From G965276765 sp965276825 (GTDB lineage Bacteria; Actinomycetota; Acidimicrobiia; Acidimicrobiales; Palsa-688), in the NCBI GenBank assembly GCA_965276825.1, contig OZ255630.1:1612001-1676000 (forward strand): a stretch of 64,000 nucleotides of DNA. The letters run 5' to 3'. The notes under the pieces are model-generated. The model was not told the DNA's origin. It searched no databases and saw only the letters and a list, made by a program, of their open reading frames with translations. Each line of letters opens with the position of its first letter. The stretch's first letter is position 1. The translations under genes were made by a program, and so were the position numbers. This document shows positions 51,103 to 59,911 of this stretch, piece after piece.

Positions 51103-52323
51103 CTACCGTCCGGACGCTGCCCCCGACGACGAGTCGAGGAGACGTCCGACGATGGTCTCGGCGATGGCCAGGCTCGAGGTCGCCGCCGGCGACGGGGCGT
51201 TGCGAACGACCACGACCGGTCCGCCGGCCTCGATGACGAAGTCGTCGACCAGGTCGCCCGCCCGGGTGACCGCCTGGGCCCGCACGCCGGACGGGGCGGG
51301 AAGCAGGTCGTGGGTCCGCAGCGACGGCAGGTACCTGCGGACCGCGGCGGCGAAGGCGGCCTTCGACACCGACGAGCGGATCTCGTGGACGCCGGCGCGC
51401 CACTGCCGACGGGCCAGGCGGCGCGCCCCCGGCCAGGCGAGGAGCCGCAGCAGGGTCGCCGGGTCCACGTCCCGGCGCCGGTAGCCCTCGAGGGCGGTGG
51501 CCGGCACCGCGTTGGGTCCGGCCAGCACCGTGCCGGCATGGGTCCTGGTGAGATGCACGCCGAGAAACGGGAGCACCGGGTCCGGGACCGGGTAGATCAG
51601 GCCGTGCACCCGGTCGGCGACCTCGGGCGAGAGCTGGTGGTACTCGCCCCTGAAGGCCACGATGCGGATCCGTCCGCGCCGGGCCGGGGCGACGGCGTCG
51701 GTGCCGAGACCGGCGCAGACCACCACCCGGTCGACCGCGATGGGGCGCCCGCGGCCGATGGTGACCGTGGCCGCGTCGTCGTGGCCGGTCACCGACGTGA
51801 CCGCGGCGCCGAGATGAATGGTGCCCCCGGCGGCGACCACGTCGTCGCCGAGGGCCGTGGCGACCGCGGCGAAGTCGACCACCGCGGTGTGCGGCGAGTG
51901 CACCGCGGCCACCCCGCCCGCGAACGGCTCCACGGAGGGGATCTCCTCGGCGTGGAGCCAGCGGACGTCGGGCACGCCGTTGGCCCTGGCCCGCTCGAGG
52001 ACCCGGCCGAGCGCGCCCACCTCGTCGCCCGACGTGGCGACGACCAGCTTGCCGAGCTCGGTCACGGCGATGCCGTGATCGGTGCAGTACTCGCGCAGCA
52101 GCGCTCCTCCGCGCCGACAGAGGGCGGCCTTGTCGGAGCCTTCCGCGTAGTAGAGGCCGGCGTGGACGACCCCGCTGTTGTGGGAGGTCTGGTGGGCGCC
52201 GACCCGGTCCTCCTTGTCCCAGACGGTCACCGACGCGCCCGGGCGCTCCTGCTGGATCCTCCTGGCCGTCGCCAGGCCGACGATCCCGGCTCCCACCACC
52301 CCGAAGCGGTCCCGACCTGGCAC
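51103..52323 (-). CDS. lhgO: L-2-hydroxyglutarate oxidase-like FAD protein
   Basis: A 406-residue DAO-family flavoprotein. The FAD loop is VVGAGIVGLATARRI; QTSHNSGVVHAGLYY is the LhgO signature; PFLGVHLTRT and a C-terminal VVRNAPSPAATSSLAIA complete the fold. It oxidises L-2-hydroxyglutarate to 2-oxoglutarate at the membrane in known cases. The GTG at 52321-52323 gives the family N-terminus. About 215 bp of non-coding sequence separate it from ybaK. Confidence 0.87.
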   Translation of the reverse strand: MPGRDRFGVVGAGIVGLATARRIQQERPGASVTVWDKEDRVGAHQTSHNSGVVHAGLYYAEGSDKAALCRRGGALLREYCTDHGIAVTELGKLVVATSGDEVGALGRVLERARANGVPDVRWLHAEEIPSVEPFAGGVAAVHSPHTAVVDFAAVATALGDDVVAAGGTIHLGAAVTSVTGHDDAATVTIGRGRPIAVDRVVVCAGLGTDAVAPARRGRIRIVAFRGEYHQLSPEVADRVHGLIYPVPDPVLPFLGVHLTRTHAGTVLAGPNAVPATALEGYRRRDVDPATLLRLLAWPGARRLARRQWRAGVHEIRSSVSKAAFAAAVRRYLPSLRTHDLLPAPSGVRAQAVTRAGDLVDDFVIEAGGPVVVVRNAPSPAATSSLAIAETIVGRLLDSSSGAASGR

Positions 52324-52539
52324 CGTCCGAGCATCCCAGCACGCCCGTGCCCTGTCCAACCCGGGCCACGTCGGGGCCCGGGTGGACAGCCGGCCCTGGC
52401 GGGGGCCGCACCGACGAAGGGGCGCCGGACCTGGGGTCGCTTCGCCGCGTATGACGCGATCGATCGACCGGAGGTCGGTGCCGCCCTGCCGACCGACCGC
52501 AGATCGGGCGCGCCGAGAGACGGGGGCCGCGACGAGGGC

Positions 52540-53019
52540 TCAGCGCCCGACGGCGGCCACGGTGGCGCCGGCCAGGCGGATCAGGTCACCGGGCGCCAGC
52601 TCGACCTCGAGGCCGCGCTTGCCGGCGCTGACGAAGATCGTGGCCCAACCGTGGGCCGAGGCGTCGACCACGACCGGGGACTTGCGCTTGTGGCCGAGCG
52701 GGCTGATCCCGCCGATGACGTACCCGGTGACACGCTCGGCCTCGAGGGGGTGGGCCATGACCGCCCGCCTGCCCCCCACGACCGACGCCAGCGCCTCGAG
52801 GTCGAGCTTCCCCGACGCGGGGACGACGGCGACCACGGGCCGGTCGTCGACCAGGGTGACCAGGGTCTTGAACACCCGCTCGCTCGGCACGTCGAGGGCC
52901 ACGGCCACCTCCTCGGCCAGCGACTCGGCCTCCGGGTCGTGGTCGTAGCGGTGCAGCTGGTAGTCGACCTGCGCGCCGGCCAGGCGCCGGACGGCCGGGG
53001 TCGGGCCGGCCGGGCTCAT
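52540..53019 (-). CDS. ybaK: Cys-tRNA(Pro)/Cys-tRNA(Cys) deacylase YbaK
   Basis: A 159-residue editing factor that hydrolyses mischarged Cys-tRNA(Pro). Signatures are VFKTLVTLVD with the conserved Lys, VPASGKLDLEALA, GYVIGGISPLGHKRK and FVSAGKRGLEVELAP. ATG at 53017-53019, overlapping the dapC stop (ATGA), so it is in the dap operon. Confidence 0.93.
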   Translation of the reverse strand: MSPAGPTPAVRRLAGAQVDYQLHRYDHDPEAESLAEEVAVALDVPSERVFKTLVTLVDDRPVVAVVPASGKLDLEALASVVGGRRAVMAHPLEAERVTGYVIGGISPLGHKRKSPVVVDASAHGWATIFVSAGKRGLEVELAPGDLIRLAGATVAAVGR

Positions 53020-54161
53020 CCCCCCATCCGCTCGGCGACCAGGTCGATGCGGTCATCGGTCGCCACGACGGCGATGCGGACGTGGCCGACCGCCGCGTCG
53101 CCGTAGAGCTCCCCGGGCGAGGCCAGGACCCCGGCCGTGGCGGCCAGGTGCTCGCACCAGGCCCAGGCGTCACCGCCGGGTGCCGGGACCCACAGGTACA
53201 AGCCGCCGGCCGGCAGCCCCACGTCGACCCCGTTGGCGCCGAGGAGGGCGGCGAGGCGCTCGAGGCGGTGGCGGTACCTGCGCCGCTGCGCATCGACGTG
53301 GGCGGTGTCGGCCACCGCGGCGACCCCGGCGCGCTGGGCGGCGCCGGGCACCATCAGCCCGGCGTGCTTGCGGATCTCCCGGAGGTAGTCGACCAGGTCC
53401 GGGTCGCCGCTGTACCAGCCGACGCGCAGGCCGGCCAGGTTGGAGCGCTTGGACAGCGAGTGGACGGCCACCACGCCGTCGAGACCGCCCGCGCCACCGC
53501 CGTGGCCGAGGATCGTGCGAGGCGGCCCCTCCCAGGTGAGCTCGAGGTAGCACTCGTCGCTGAAGACCGTCACGTCACGGTCGCGACCCCAGGCGGCCGC
53601 GGCGGCCAGGTCGTCGATGGCGCCGGCGGGGTTGCCGGGCGCGTTGATCCACAGCAGCAGGGCTCGCGCCGCGTCGGCCTCGTCGATCTTCGACAGGTCC
53701 ATCCGCCAGGCGTCGTCCACGGGCACGGGCACGGCCCGCAGGCCGGCCAGCGTGGCCCCCATGGCGTAGGTCGGGTAGGACACCGCCGGGTAGAGGACGG
53801 TGTCGCGGCCAGGGCGGCGCAGCCTCATCCAGCCGGGGACGCCGGCCACCAGCTCCTTGGTGCCGATGCAGACCCCGATGGCGTCGTCGTCGAGCCCCAC
53901 GCCGAGCAGGTCGGCGGCCCACGCAGCGATGGCGCCGCGCAGCTCGGGGAGGCCCACCGACGGCGGGTACGAGCGGGTCCCCCCGTCGCGGTCGGCGTCG
54001 GCCAGCGCGGCGAGGACCGACGCCGGCGGCGGGTCGACCGGGGTGCCGACCGAGAGGTCGACCACCCCGCCGGGGAGGCGCTCGGCCAGGCGCCGCAACG
54101 GCACCAGCCGGTCGTAGGGGTAGGCGGGTGGGCGCCAGCCGGTGACCGCGCCGGTGCTCAT
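53016..54161 (-). CDS. dapC: N-succinyldiaminopimelate aminotransferase
   Basis: Class I/II PLP aminotransferase of 381 residues. LSVGTPVDPPP opens the fold, GTKELVAGVP and NAPGNPAG bind substrate, FSDECYLELTW holds the aspartate that contacts PLP, and HSLSKRSNLAGLRVGW holds the Schiff-base lysine. The DapC subfamily is a common neighbour of dapE in actinobacteria. ATG at 54159-54161, overlapping the hflX stop. Confidence 0.9.
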   Translation of the reverse strand: MSTGAVTGWRPPAYPYDRLVPLRRLAERLPGGVVDLSVGTPVDPPPASVLAALADADRDGGTRSYPPSVGLPELRGAIAAWAADLLGVGLDDDAIGVCIGTKELVAGVPGWMRLRRPGRDTVLYPAVSYPTYAMGATLAGLRAVPVPVDDAWRMDLSKIDEADAARALLLWINAPGNPAGAIDDLAAAAAWGRDRDVTVFSDECYLELTWEGPPRTILGHGGGAGGLDGVVAVHSLSKRSNLAGLRVGWYSGDPDLVDYLREIRKHAGLMVPGAAQRAGVAAVADTAHVDAQRRRYRHRLERLAALLGANGVDVGLPAGGLYLWVPAPGGDAWAWCEHLAATAGVLASPGELYGDAAVGHVRIAVVATDDRIDLVAERMGG

Positions 54162-55543
54162 CGGCTCGATCCCGGGGTCGCTCCCGGCTGGTCGCCCCCC
54201 GGCGTGGCGCCTGCCGCACCCGGCGCGCCCCCGCCGACCGCCGGGGCGGCGCGCCGGCCGGGACGTTCCCCCCTGTCGCCTTTCCCGCCGACGCCAAACT
54301 CCGCGAACCGGGCGGCACCGGCCCCGTCGACCCGCACCCGCAGCTCGGTCGACGAGCCGCCGTGGGTCTCGGCCAGCACCTCACCCTCCCGGTGCACGGC
54401 GGCCAGCACGTCGCCCCGGTCGTAGGGCACGACCAGCTCGACCACCTCGAGGCCGGCCCGCAGGCGGTCGCCGATCACCTCGAGCAGGCTCCCGATCCCG
54501 TCCCCCGACAGGGCCGAGATGGTCACGCTCCCCTCGTGGCGGTCGGCCAGGCGCTTGGCCTCGAGCGACACGTCGACCTTGTTGAAGGCCAGCAGCTCGG
54601 GCACCTCGCCGGCGCCGATCTCGTCGAGCACCACCCGCACCGCGTCGATCTGCAGCTCGGGGTCGGCGGCCGCCCCGTCGACCACGTGGACGACCAGGTC
54701 CGACTCCTCGACCATCTCGAGGGTCGAGCGAAAGGCCTCGACCAGCTGGGTCGGCAGCTTGCGGACGAAGCCGACCGTGTCCGACAGCAGCACCGACTCG
54801 CCGCCGGGCAGGGCCAGGCGCCGGGTGCGCGGGTCGAGGGTGGCGAAGAGGCGGTCCTCGACGAGCACGCCGGCGTCGGTCAGGGTGTTGAGCAGGGTCG
54901 ACTTGCCGGCGTTGGTGTAGCCGACCAGCGACACGGTGGCCAGGCGCCCGCGGGCCCGGCTCTTGCGCTGGAGGCGCCGGGTGGCGGTCAGCTGGCGCAG
55001 CTCGGCCTCGAGCTTGGTCATGCGCCGCACCAGCCGGCGCCGGTCGACCTCGAGCTGGGTCTCGCCCGGTCCCCTGGTGCCGATCCCGCCGGCCTGCTGC
55101 GAGAAGGCCCGGCCGCGGCCGCGCAGCCGGGGCAGCCGGTAGCGGAGCTGGGCCAGCTCGACCTGGGCCTTGCCCTCCTGGGTCCTGGCGTTCTGGGCGA
55201 AGATGTCGAGGATCACCGCGGTGCGGTCGATGGCGGTGCGGCCGAGGATCTTCTCCAGGTTGCGGGACTGGGCCGGGCTGAGCTCGTCGTCGAACACGAC
55301 CGTGTCGGCGTCGACCGCCTCGGAGATCTCCCGCAGCTCCTCGGCCTTGCCCCGCCCGACGAAGGTGGCCGGGTCCGGGTGGTCCCTGCGCTGCACGACG
55401 CGTGCCGCGGCGTCCGCGCCGGCCGTGTCGACCAGCAGGGTGAGCTCGTCGAGGTGGCGCTGGGTGTCGTCGTCCGACCCGGGGGGGACCGTCATGCCGA
55501 CGAGGACGATCTTCTCTCGGAAACTCCTCTCGATCAGGCTCAT
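54158..55543 (-). CDS. hflX: Ribosome-associated GTPase HflX
   Basis: A 461-residue GTPase that splits stalled ribosomes. The N-terminal HflX domain has FVGRGKAEEL and DDELSPAQSRNLE; AFSQQAGGIGTRGPGETQLE is diagnostic. The G domain shows GYTNAGKSTLLN (G1), DTVGFVRKLP (G3) and NKVD (G4). The C-terminal 60 residues are Gly/Pro-rich. ATG at 55541-55543 overlaps the dapF stop. Confidence 0.95.
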   Translation of the reverse strand: MSLIERSFREKIVLVGMTVPPGSDDDTQRHLDELTLLVDTAGADAAARVVQRRDHPDPATFVGRGKAEELREISEAVDADTVVFDDELSPAQSRNLEKILGRTAIDRTAVILDIFAQNARTQEGKAQVELAQLRYRLPRLRGRGRAFSQQAGGIGTRGPGETQLEVDRRRLVRRMTKLEAELRQLTATRRLQRKSRARGRLATVSLVGYTNAGKSTLLNTLTDAGVLVEDRLFATLDPRTRRLALPGGESVLLSDTVGFVRKLPTQLVEAFRSTLEMVEESDLVVHVVDGAAADPELQIDAVRVVLDEIGAGEVPELLAFNKVDVSLEAKRLADRHEGSVTISALSGDGIGSLLEVIGDRLRAGLEVVELVVPYDRGDVLAAVHREGEVLAETHGGSSTELRVRVDGAGAARFAEFGVGGKGDRGERPGRRAAPAVGGGAPGAAGATPGGDQPGATPGSSR

Positions 55544-56376
55544 CGGGCCGCCGGGAGGAGCTCGGAAGCGGGTTCGAAGTGCCCGACCCGTTCGCTCGGG
55601 CCGCTCGAGGTCACGGACCCATCAGGGGCGATGGCCACGGCCACGGCGCCGCCCGGCTGGTGGACGGTCACGGCGGCGCCGACCCGGCCCCAGTGGTGGA
55701 AGGCCACCGCCGCCGCGCACGACCCGGTCCCGCAGGCCTGAGTCTCGCCGACGCCGCGCTCCCACACCCGCATCGTGAGCTCGTCGCGCCCGGGCCCGAG
55801 GGTGACGAACTCCACGTTGCGCCCGGCCGGGTCACCGGCCTCCAGGCGGGGCCCGAGGGTGGCCACGTCGATGCCGGCGGGGTCGGGGCCGGCCACCACC
55901 AGGTGCGGGTTGCCCAGATCGACGAGCAGGTGGCCGTGGCCCACGTTGCAGCGGTCGTCCTCGCCGGTCACCTCGGCCACGCCCATCTCCACGCTCGCCC
56001 AGATCCCGGCCTGGCCGTCGCCCGCGGCCCGCCGGACCGTGACCGTGCGCCGCCCCGCCGGCGTGTCGACGGCCACGTCCTGGCCGACACCGATGAGACC
56101 GGCGTCGAGGGCGGCGTGGGCCAGGCAGCGCATCCCGTTGCCGCTCATCTCCGCCTCCGATCCGTCCGCGTTGAACAGCTCGAACGACAGGGTCATCCCG
56201 CCCCGCTCCAGCCCGGGGGCCGTGGCTGCGCTGCGCCCGACGATCAGGCCGTCCGCGCCCGGCCCGCGGTGGCGGTCGCAGAGGGCCCTGGCCGTCGCCG
56301 CGTCGGGTCGGTCCGCGGGGTCGAGCAGGACGAGGAAGTCGTTGCCGAGCCCGTGGTACTTGTCGACGGCGATCAC
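55540..56376 (-). CDS. dapF: Diaminopimelate epimerase
   Basis: PLP-independent epimerase of 278 residues converting LL- to meso-DAP. Catalytic cysteines normally lie in the two repeats; here NGMRCLAH holds the first and the ACGTGSCA loop the second. KYHGLGNDF opens the protein. I chose the GTG at 56374-56376: it overlaps the miaA stop as GTGA and gives the normal family length. An upstream ATG would add a repeat-encoded SDT-rich leader. Confidence 0.94.
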   Translation of the reverse strand: MIAVDKYHGLGNDFLVLLDPADRPDAATARALCDRHRGPGADGLIVGRSAATAPGLERGGMTLSFELFNADGSEAEMSGNGMRCLAHAALDAGLIGVGQDVAVDTPAGRRTVTVRRAAGDGQAGIWASVEMGVAEVTGEDDRCNVGHGHLLVDLGNPHLVVAGPDPAGIDVATLGPRLEAGDPAGRNVEFVTLGPGRDELTMRVWERGVGETQACGTGSCAAAVAFHHWGRVGAAVTVHQPGGAVAVAIAPDGSVTSSGPSERVGHFEPASELLPAAR

Positions 56377-57386
56377 GGTGTCGGACCTTCCCGTGTCGGA
56401 CCTCGCAGTGTCGGAGCTCGCAGTGTCGAGGCGCATGGTGAGCTCCAGTCTCCCAGGAGCGGCGCCGTGACGGCGAGCGGATTGCTTGCCGTCCCGAACC
56501 AGCGCACCCGCGGGTCGCGCCGCCACCACACCCGCTGGCGCCTGGCCAGCTTCCGGGTCCGCCTGGCCGTCTCCGCCACGGCGTCGTCGAGGTCGGCGCG
56601 GCGCTCGACGTGCGCCAGCAGCTCGCGGTAGCCGAGCGCCTGCCTGGCGGTGCGCGACAGGCCGGCGCGCCTCGCGGCGAGGGCCCTGACCTCGTCGAGC
56701 AGGCCGGCGTCGAGCATGGCCGCGACCCGCCGGTCGATGCGGGCCGCCCCTTCCGTCCTGGGCAGCCAGATGCCGGCCAGCCGCCAGCTCGTCGGCGGGT
56801 AGGCGTCCACCCCGGGGCCGCTGGCCGAAAAGGGCCGCCCCGATCCGACGGTCACCTCCAGGGCGCGGAGCACCCGCCGCCGGTTGCCCGGCTCGATGCG
56901 GGCCGCGGCGGCCGGGTCGATGGTGGCGAGGCGGGCGTGGAGCCCGGCCGTGTCGGGGTCCACGGCGAGGTCGGCGGCGACCTCCGGGTAGCGCCCGGGT
57001 GGCTCGATCCCGTCGACCAGGGCCTGGACGTACAGCCCCGTCCCCCCGACCAGGAGGGCCCGGTGGCCGCGACCCTCGATCCCGGCGATGGCCGCCCTGG
57101 CCGCCTCCAGCCACCGGGTGAGCGTCCAGTCCTCGTCGGGGTCCACCACGTCGAGCAGGTGGTGGGCCACCCCGCCGCGCTCGGTCGCGGTCGGGGTGGC
57201 GGTGCCGATGTCCATCCCGCGGTACACCTGCATCGAGTCGCCGGTGAGGATCTCCACGTCGCCGAGGGCGCGGGCCACGTCCACGGCGACGGCCGACTTG
57301 CCGGACGCGGTGGCCCCGACGAGGGCCAGGTGGCGGATGGTCGTGATCGTCGGCCGGTCGCGTCCGTCAGCGGTCGCGCTCGTCAG
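56373..57386 (-). CDS. miaA: tRNA dimethylallyltransferase MiaA
   Basis: Isopentenylates A37 of UNN-reading tRNAs. The P-loop GATASGKS is near the N-terminus; GDSMQVYRGMDIGTATP, GGTGLYVQALVDG and RRVLRALEV follow. No ATG, GTG or TTG lies between the upstream stop and the P-loop; a CTG at 57384-57386 overlaps the miaB stop (CTGA), so I infer a CTG start and 337 residues. The last 20 residues are encoded by four 15-bp repeats and look like an added tail. With miaB it makes ms2i6A. Confidence 0.88.
   Translation of the reverse strand: MTSATADGRDRPTITTIRHLALVGATASGKSAVAVDVARALGDVEILTGDSMQVYRGMDIGTATPTATERGGVAHHLLDVVDPDEDWTLTRWLEAARAAIAGIEGRGHRALLVGGTGLYVQALVDGIEPPGRYPEVAADLAVDPDTAGLHARLATIDPAAAARIEPGNRRRVLRALEVTVGSGRPFSASGPGVDAYPPTSWRLAGIWLPRTEGAARIDRRVAAMLDAGLLDEVRALAARRAGLSRTARQALGYRELLAHVERRADLDDAVAETARRTRKLARRQRVWWRRDPRVRWFGTASNPLAVTAPLLGDWSSPCASTLRAPTLRGPTREGPTP
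56378..56437 (-). repeat. Four 15-bp repeats in the miaA 3' end
   Basis: On the plus strand the units GTGTCGGACCTTCCC, GTGTCGGACCTCGCA, GTGTCGGAGCTCGCA and GTGTCGAGGCGCATG follow directly. They encode a RAPTL/RGPTR-like pentapeptide tail of MiaA and end 2 bp before the dapF GTG start codon. Confidence 0.85.
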
Positions 57387-58861
57387 CCGGCGGCCACCGG
57401 GATCCGGACCCGGTGCCGGGGCAGGCCGGTGCGCTCGACCAGCTCGCCGGCGAGGAAGTGCGGCGCGGCCCGCAGGACCCGGGCGCTGGCCCACGACCCC
57501 GGCGGGAGCTCGGCGGCCGTGGCCGCCACGCGGACCAGCTTGCCCTGGCCGGTCTTGCCGCTGGCCATCTTCGGGTCGCGCTTGGAGCGGCCCTCGACCA
57601 GGATCTCCTCGACCCGACCGACGCGCGCCTCGTGGCGGCCCAGGGCGGAGCGTTCGACCACCACGCGGAGGCGCTCGAAGCGCTCGGCGATCACCTCGGG
57701 GGCGACGAGCTCCTCGGTGCGCGCCGCCGCCTCGGTCCCCTGGCGCGGCGAGTAGATGAACGTGTACGCGCTGTCGTAGCTCGCCTCGGCCGCCACCTCG
57801 AGGGTGCGGGTGAAGTCGGCCTCCGTCTCGCCGGGGAAGCCGACGATGATGTCGGTGGTCACCGCCAGGTCGTCGATCGCGGCCCTCGCCTCGGCCAGGC
57901 GGCCCAGGTAGCGCTCGGCGGTGTAGCCGCGGTGCATAGCGGCGAGGACCCGGTCGCTGCCCGACTGCAGTGGGAGGTGGAGGTGCGGGCAGACCTCGGG
58001 CACCTCGGCCATCGTCTGGATGGTCTCGGTGCGCAGGTCCTTCGGGTGGGGGCTGGTGTAGCGGACCCGCCGGATGCCGGGCACGGCGGCCACGGCGCGC
58101 AGCAGGTCGGAGAACAACGGCCTGGCCCTGGGTCGCTCCGCTCCGGTCCACGCCGCCCCGGCCAGGTGGCGGGCCGCCCGCCAGTCGTCGTCGGTGCGCA
58201 GCCTGGTGGTCAGGTCGCGTCCGTAGCTGTTGACGTTCTGGCCGAGCAGGGTGACCTCGACGGTCCCCGCATCGGCCAGCCGCTCGACCTCCTCGACGAC
58301 CTGGCCGAAGGGCCGGCTGGCCTCCACGCCGCGCACCGCCGGCACGATGCAGAAGGCGCAGTGGTTGTCGCAGCCCACCTGGATGGTGACCCAGGCGGCC
58401 CAGCCCTGGTCGCGCCGCACCGGCAGCGCGGAGGCGAACACGTCCTCCTCGCCGGCATCGAGGATCTCCATGACCGGCGCGCCGCCGGCGCCGGCCTCGG
58501 CCAGCAGCTCCCCGGCCCGCCCGACGTTGTGGGTGCCCCACACGGCGTCGACCCACGGGGCGCGTCGCTGCACCTGGTCCCGGTCCTTCTGCGCCAGGCA
58601 GCCGCCCACGGCGATCTGCATCCCCGGCTTGCGGTCCTTGGCCGCCTTCAGGTGGCCGAGCGTGCCGTACAGCCGGTTGTCGGCGTTCTCCCGGATGCAG
58701 CAGGTGTTGAGCACCACGACGTCGGCGTCGTCCACGTCGGTCGCCGCGACCATGCCCTCGGCCTCGAGGATGCCGGCCAGGCGCTCCGAGTCGTGCTCGT
58801 TCATCTGGCAGCCGAAGGTGCGGACCAGGTACCTGCGGGCGTCGGGGCCGGGAACGGGCAT
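57383..58861 (-). CDS. miaB: tRNA-2-methylthio-N6-isopentenyladenosine synthase MiaB
   Basis: Radical SAM methylthiotransferase of 492 residues. The N-terminal MTTase domain has RTFGCQMNEHDSERL and NTCCIRENA; the radical SAM cluster is CDNHCAFC; a TRAM domain ends the protein. The cysteines of both clusters are present. ATG at 58859-58861, just downstream of the repeat block. Coupled to miaA. Confidence 0.96.
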   Translation of the reverse strand: MPVPGPDARRYLVRTFGCQMNEHDSERLAGILEAEGMVAATDVDDADVVVLNTCCIRENADNRLYGTLGHLKAAKDRKPGMQIAVGGCLAQKDRDQVQRRAPWVDAVWGTHNVGRAGELLAEAGAGGAPVMEILDAGEEDVFASALPVRRDQGWAAWVTIQVGCDNHCAFCIVPAVRGVEASRPFGQVVEEVERLADAGTVEVTLLGQNVNSYGRDLTTRLRTDDDWRAARHLAGAAWTGAERPRARPLFSDLLRAVAAVPGIRRVRYTSPHPKDLRTETIQTMAEVPEVCPHLHLPLQSGSDRVLAAMHRGYTAERYLGRLAEARAAIDDLAVTTDIIVGFPGETEADFTRTLEVAAEASYDSAYTFIYSPRQGTEAAARTEELVAPEVIAERFERLRVVVERSALGRHEARVGRVEEILVEGRSKRDPKMASGKTGQGKLVRVAATAAELPPGSWASARVLRAAPHFLAGELVERTGLPRHRVRIPVAAG

Positions 58862-58877
58862 CGAGGGAAGTGTAGGG

Positions 58878-58958
58878 CCGGGGCGCCCTCCGCCCCGGCT
58901 CGGGCGGGGGCGCCGCAGCCGGGGCGCCCTCCGCCCCGGCTCGGGCGGGGGCGCCGCT
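58878..58958. repeat. 41-bp GC-rich tandem repeat, two copies
   Basis: Two copies at 58878-58918 and 58919-58958 of CCGGGGCGCCCTCCGCCCCG and onward through GGGCGGGGGCGCCGC; each can form a GGCGCC-based hairpin. They lie in the 389-bp gene-free gap between miaB and spoVS and run into the 149-bp repeats. Confidence 0.85.
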
Positions 58959-59228
58959 GCGCCGCCGCCGATGGCGACCTCGGGACGCCTCACGTGAGCA
59001 TCCAACGTGAAGCGCCCCGAGAAACCGGCCGGCGGCGGCATGACGCCGGCCCCGGCCCGCACCCAGGCCGGGCCACCCTCGGACCGGACGGGCCGGGCGG
59101 CGCCGCTGCGCCGCCGCCGATGGCAACCTCGGGACGCCTCACGTGAGCATCCAACGTGAAGCGCCCCGAAAAGCCGGCCGGCGGCGGCATGACGCCGGCC
59201 GGGCCCGCACCCAGGCCGGGCCACCCTC
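58951..59228. repeat. 149-bp period repeat with two 41-nt hairpins
   Basis: A unit of about 129 bp occurs twice, offset 149 bp (58951-59079 and 59100-59228), with few substitutions. Each copy contains a hairpin (58980-59020 and 59129-59169) with arms TCGGGACGCCTCACGT and ACGTGAAGCGCCCCGA and an 8-nt loop. On the minus-strand RNA, the two mismatches become G-U pairs, giving a full 16-bp stem. Long open frames through the repeats look like shadow coding. Confidence 0.88.
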
Positions 59229-59250
59229 CGCCCCGAGAAGCCGGCTAGCG

Positions 59251-59658
59251 CTAGCCGGGTACGACGGGGACGGGGCCGAGCCGGGCGGTGGTGGTAGCAG
59301 TGGCCGCGTCCTCGTCGGACGTGATCCCCGACGAGGCGAGGTCGGCGACGCCGTCGCCGGCAGGGTGCCCGGCCGGTGAAAGGCGCGGGTCGTCGGCCTC
59401 GACGAGGAGGCGGATGGCGGTGCGGGGCTGACCGTCGATGTCGATCGATGCGAAAGTCGGACGGCAGGAGGCGTCCTGGCCCCCGGCGGCCAGGAAGTTG
59501 CGGGCGATGGCGATGGATTTGACCGCCTGGTTGAGGGCGCCGGCGCCGATCACCTGGATCTCGACCGCACCGGCGTCCCGGATGATCCCCACGAGGGCTC
59601 CGGCCACCGCGTGTGGACTGGACCGGCTCGAGACCTTGACCGTGGTGACCACGAACAA
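59251..59658 (-). CDS. SpoVS (stage V sporulation protein S)-like protein
   Basis: A 135-residue protein with an Alba-like SpoVS domain: TVKVSSRSSPHAVAGALVGI, VIGAGALNQAVKSIAIARNF, then IDIDGQPRTAIRLLVE. The C-terminal 40 residues are an Asp/Ser/Thr-rich tail. The TTG at 59656-59658 lies 7 bp after AGGAG and is my chosen start; a GTG 6 bp later is the alternative. It occupies the place where recX is usual beside recA. Its role outside sporulation is unknown, possibly nucleic-acid binding. Confidence 0.85.
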   Translation of the reverse strand: MFVVTTVKVSSRSSPHAVAGALVGIIRDAGAVEIQVIGAGALNQAVKSIAIARNFLAAGGQDASCRPTFASIDIDGQPRTAIRLLVEADDPRLSPAGHPAGDGVADLASSGITSDEDAATATTTARLGPVPVVPG

Positions 59659-59911
59659 GGTTTCGCTCCTCTTCCGACCGGATCCTGCCGGAAAACCGGA
59701 AGTTCCGGACCTTTCGCCGTGCTCGGACGCGGCCGGCGGCCACTCGCGCCGCCCCGGCCCGCAGGCGCCGAGTGCGAAGAAGGGGAGGAGGGGGGTGTGG
59801 CCCCGCCGCCGCACCCCCCTACGCCTGCATCCTGCCCACGAGCGCTGCCAGTCAGTCATCCGCCCTGCTGGCGGTGGGCCATGGTCGGAGCGCGACCGGA
59901 GGCGCTCGGCG

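Noticed and set aside
56376..56436. dapF start at the upstream ATG (56434-56436)
   Set aside because: It would add 20 residues coded by 15-bp repeats; the GTG overlapping the miaA stop gives the normal epimerase length.
58878..59228. CRISPR array
   Set aside because: Only two copies of each unit, unit lengths 41 and 149 bp, no unique spacers of regular size and no cas genes.
58862..59250. Open frames through the repeat block that would extend MiaB or form new proteins
   Set aside because: They encode repeat-derived low-complexity peptides in several frames at once and lack starts with a ribosome site.
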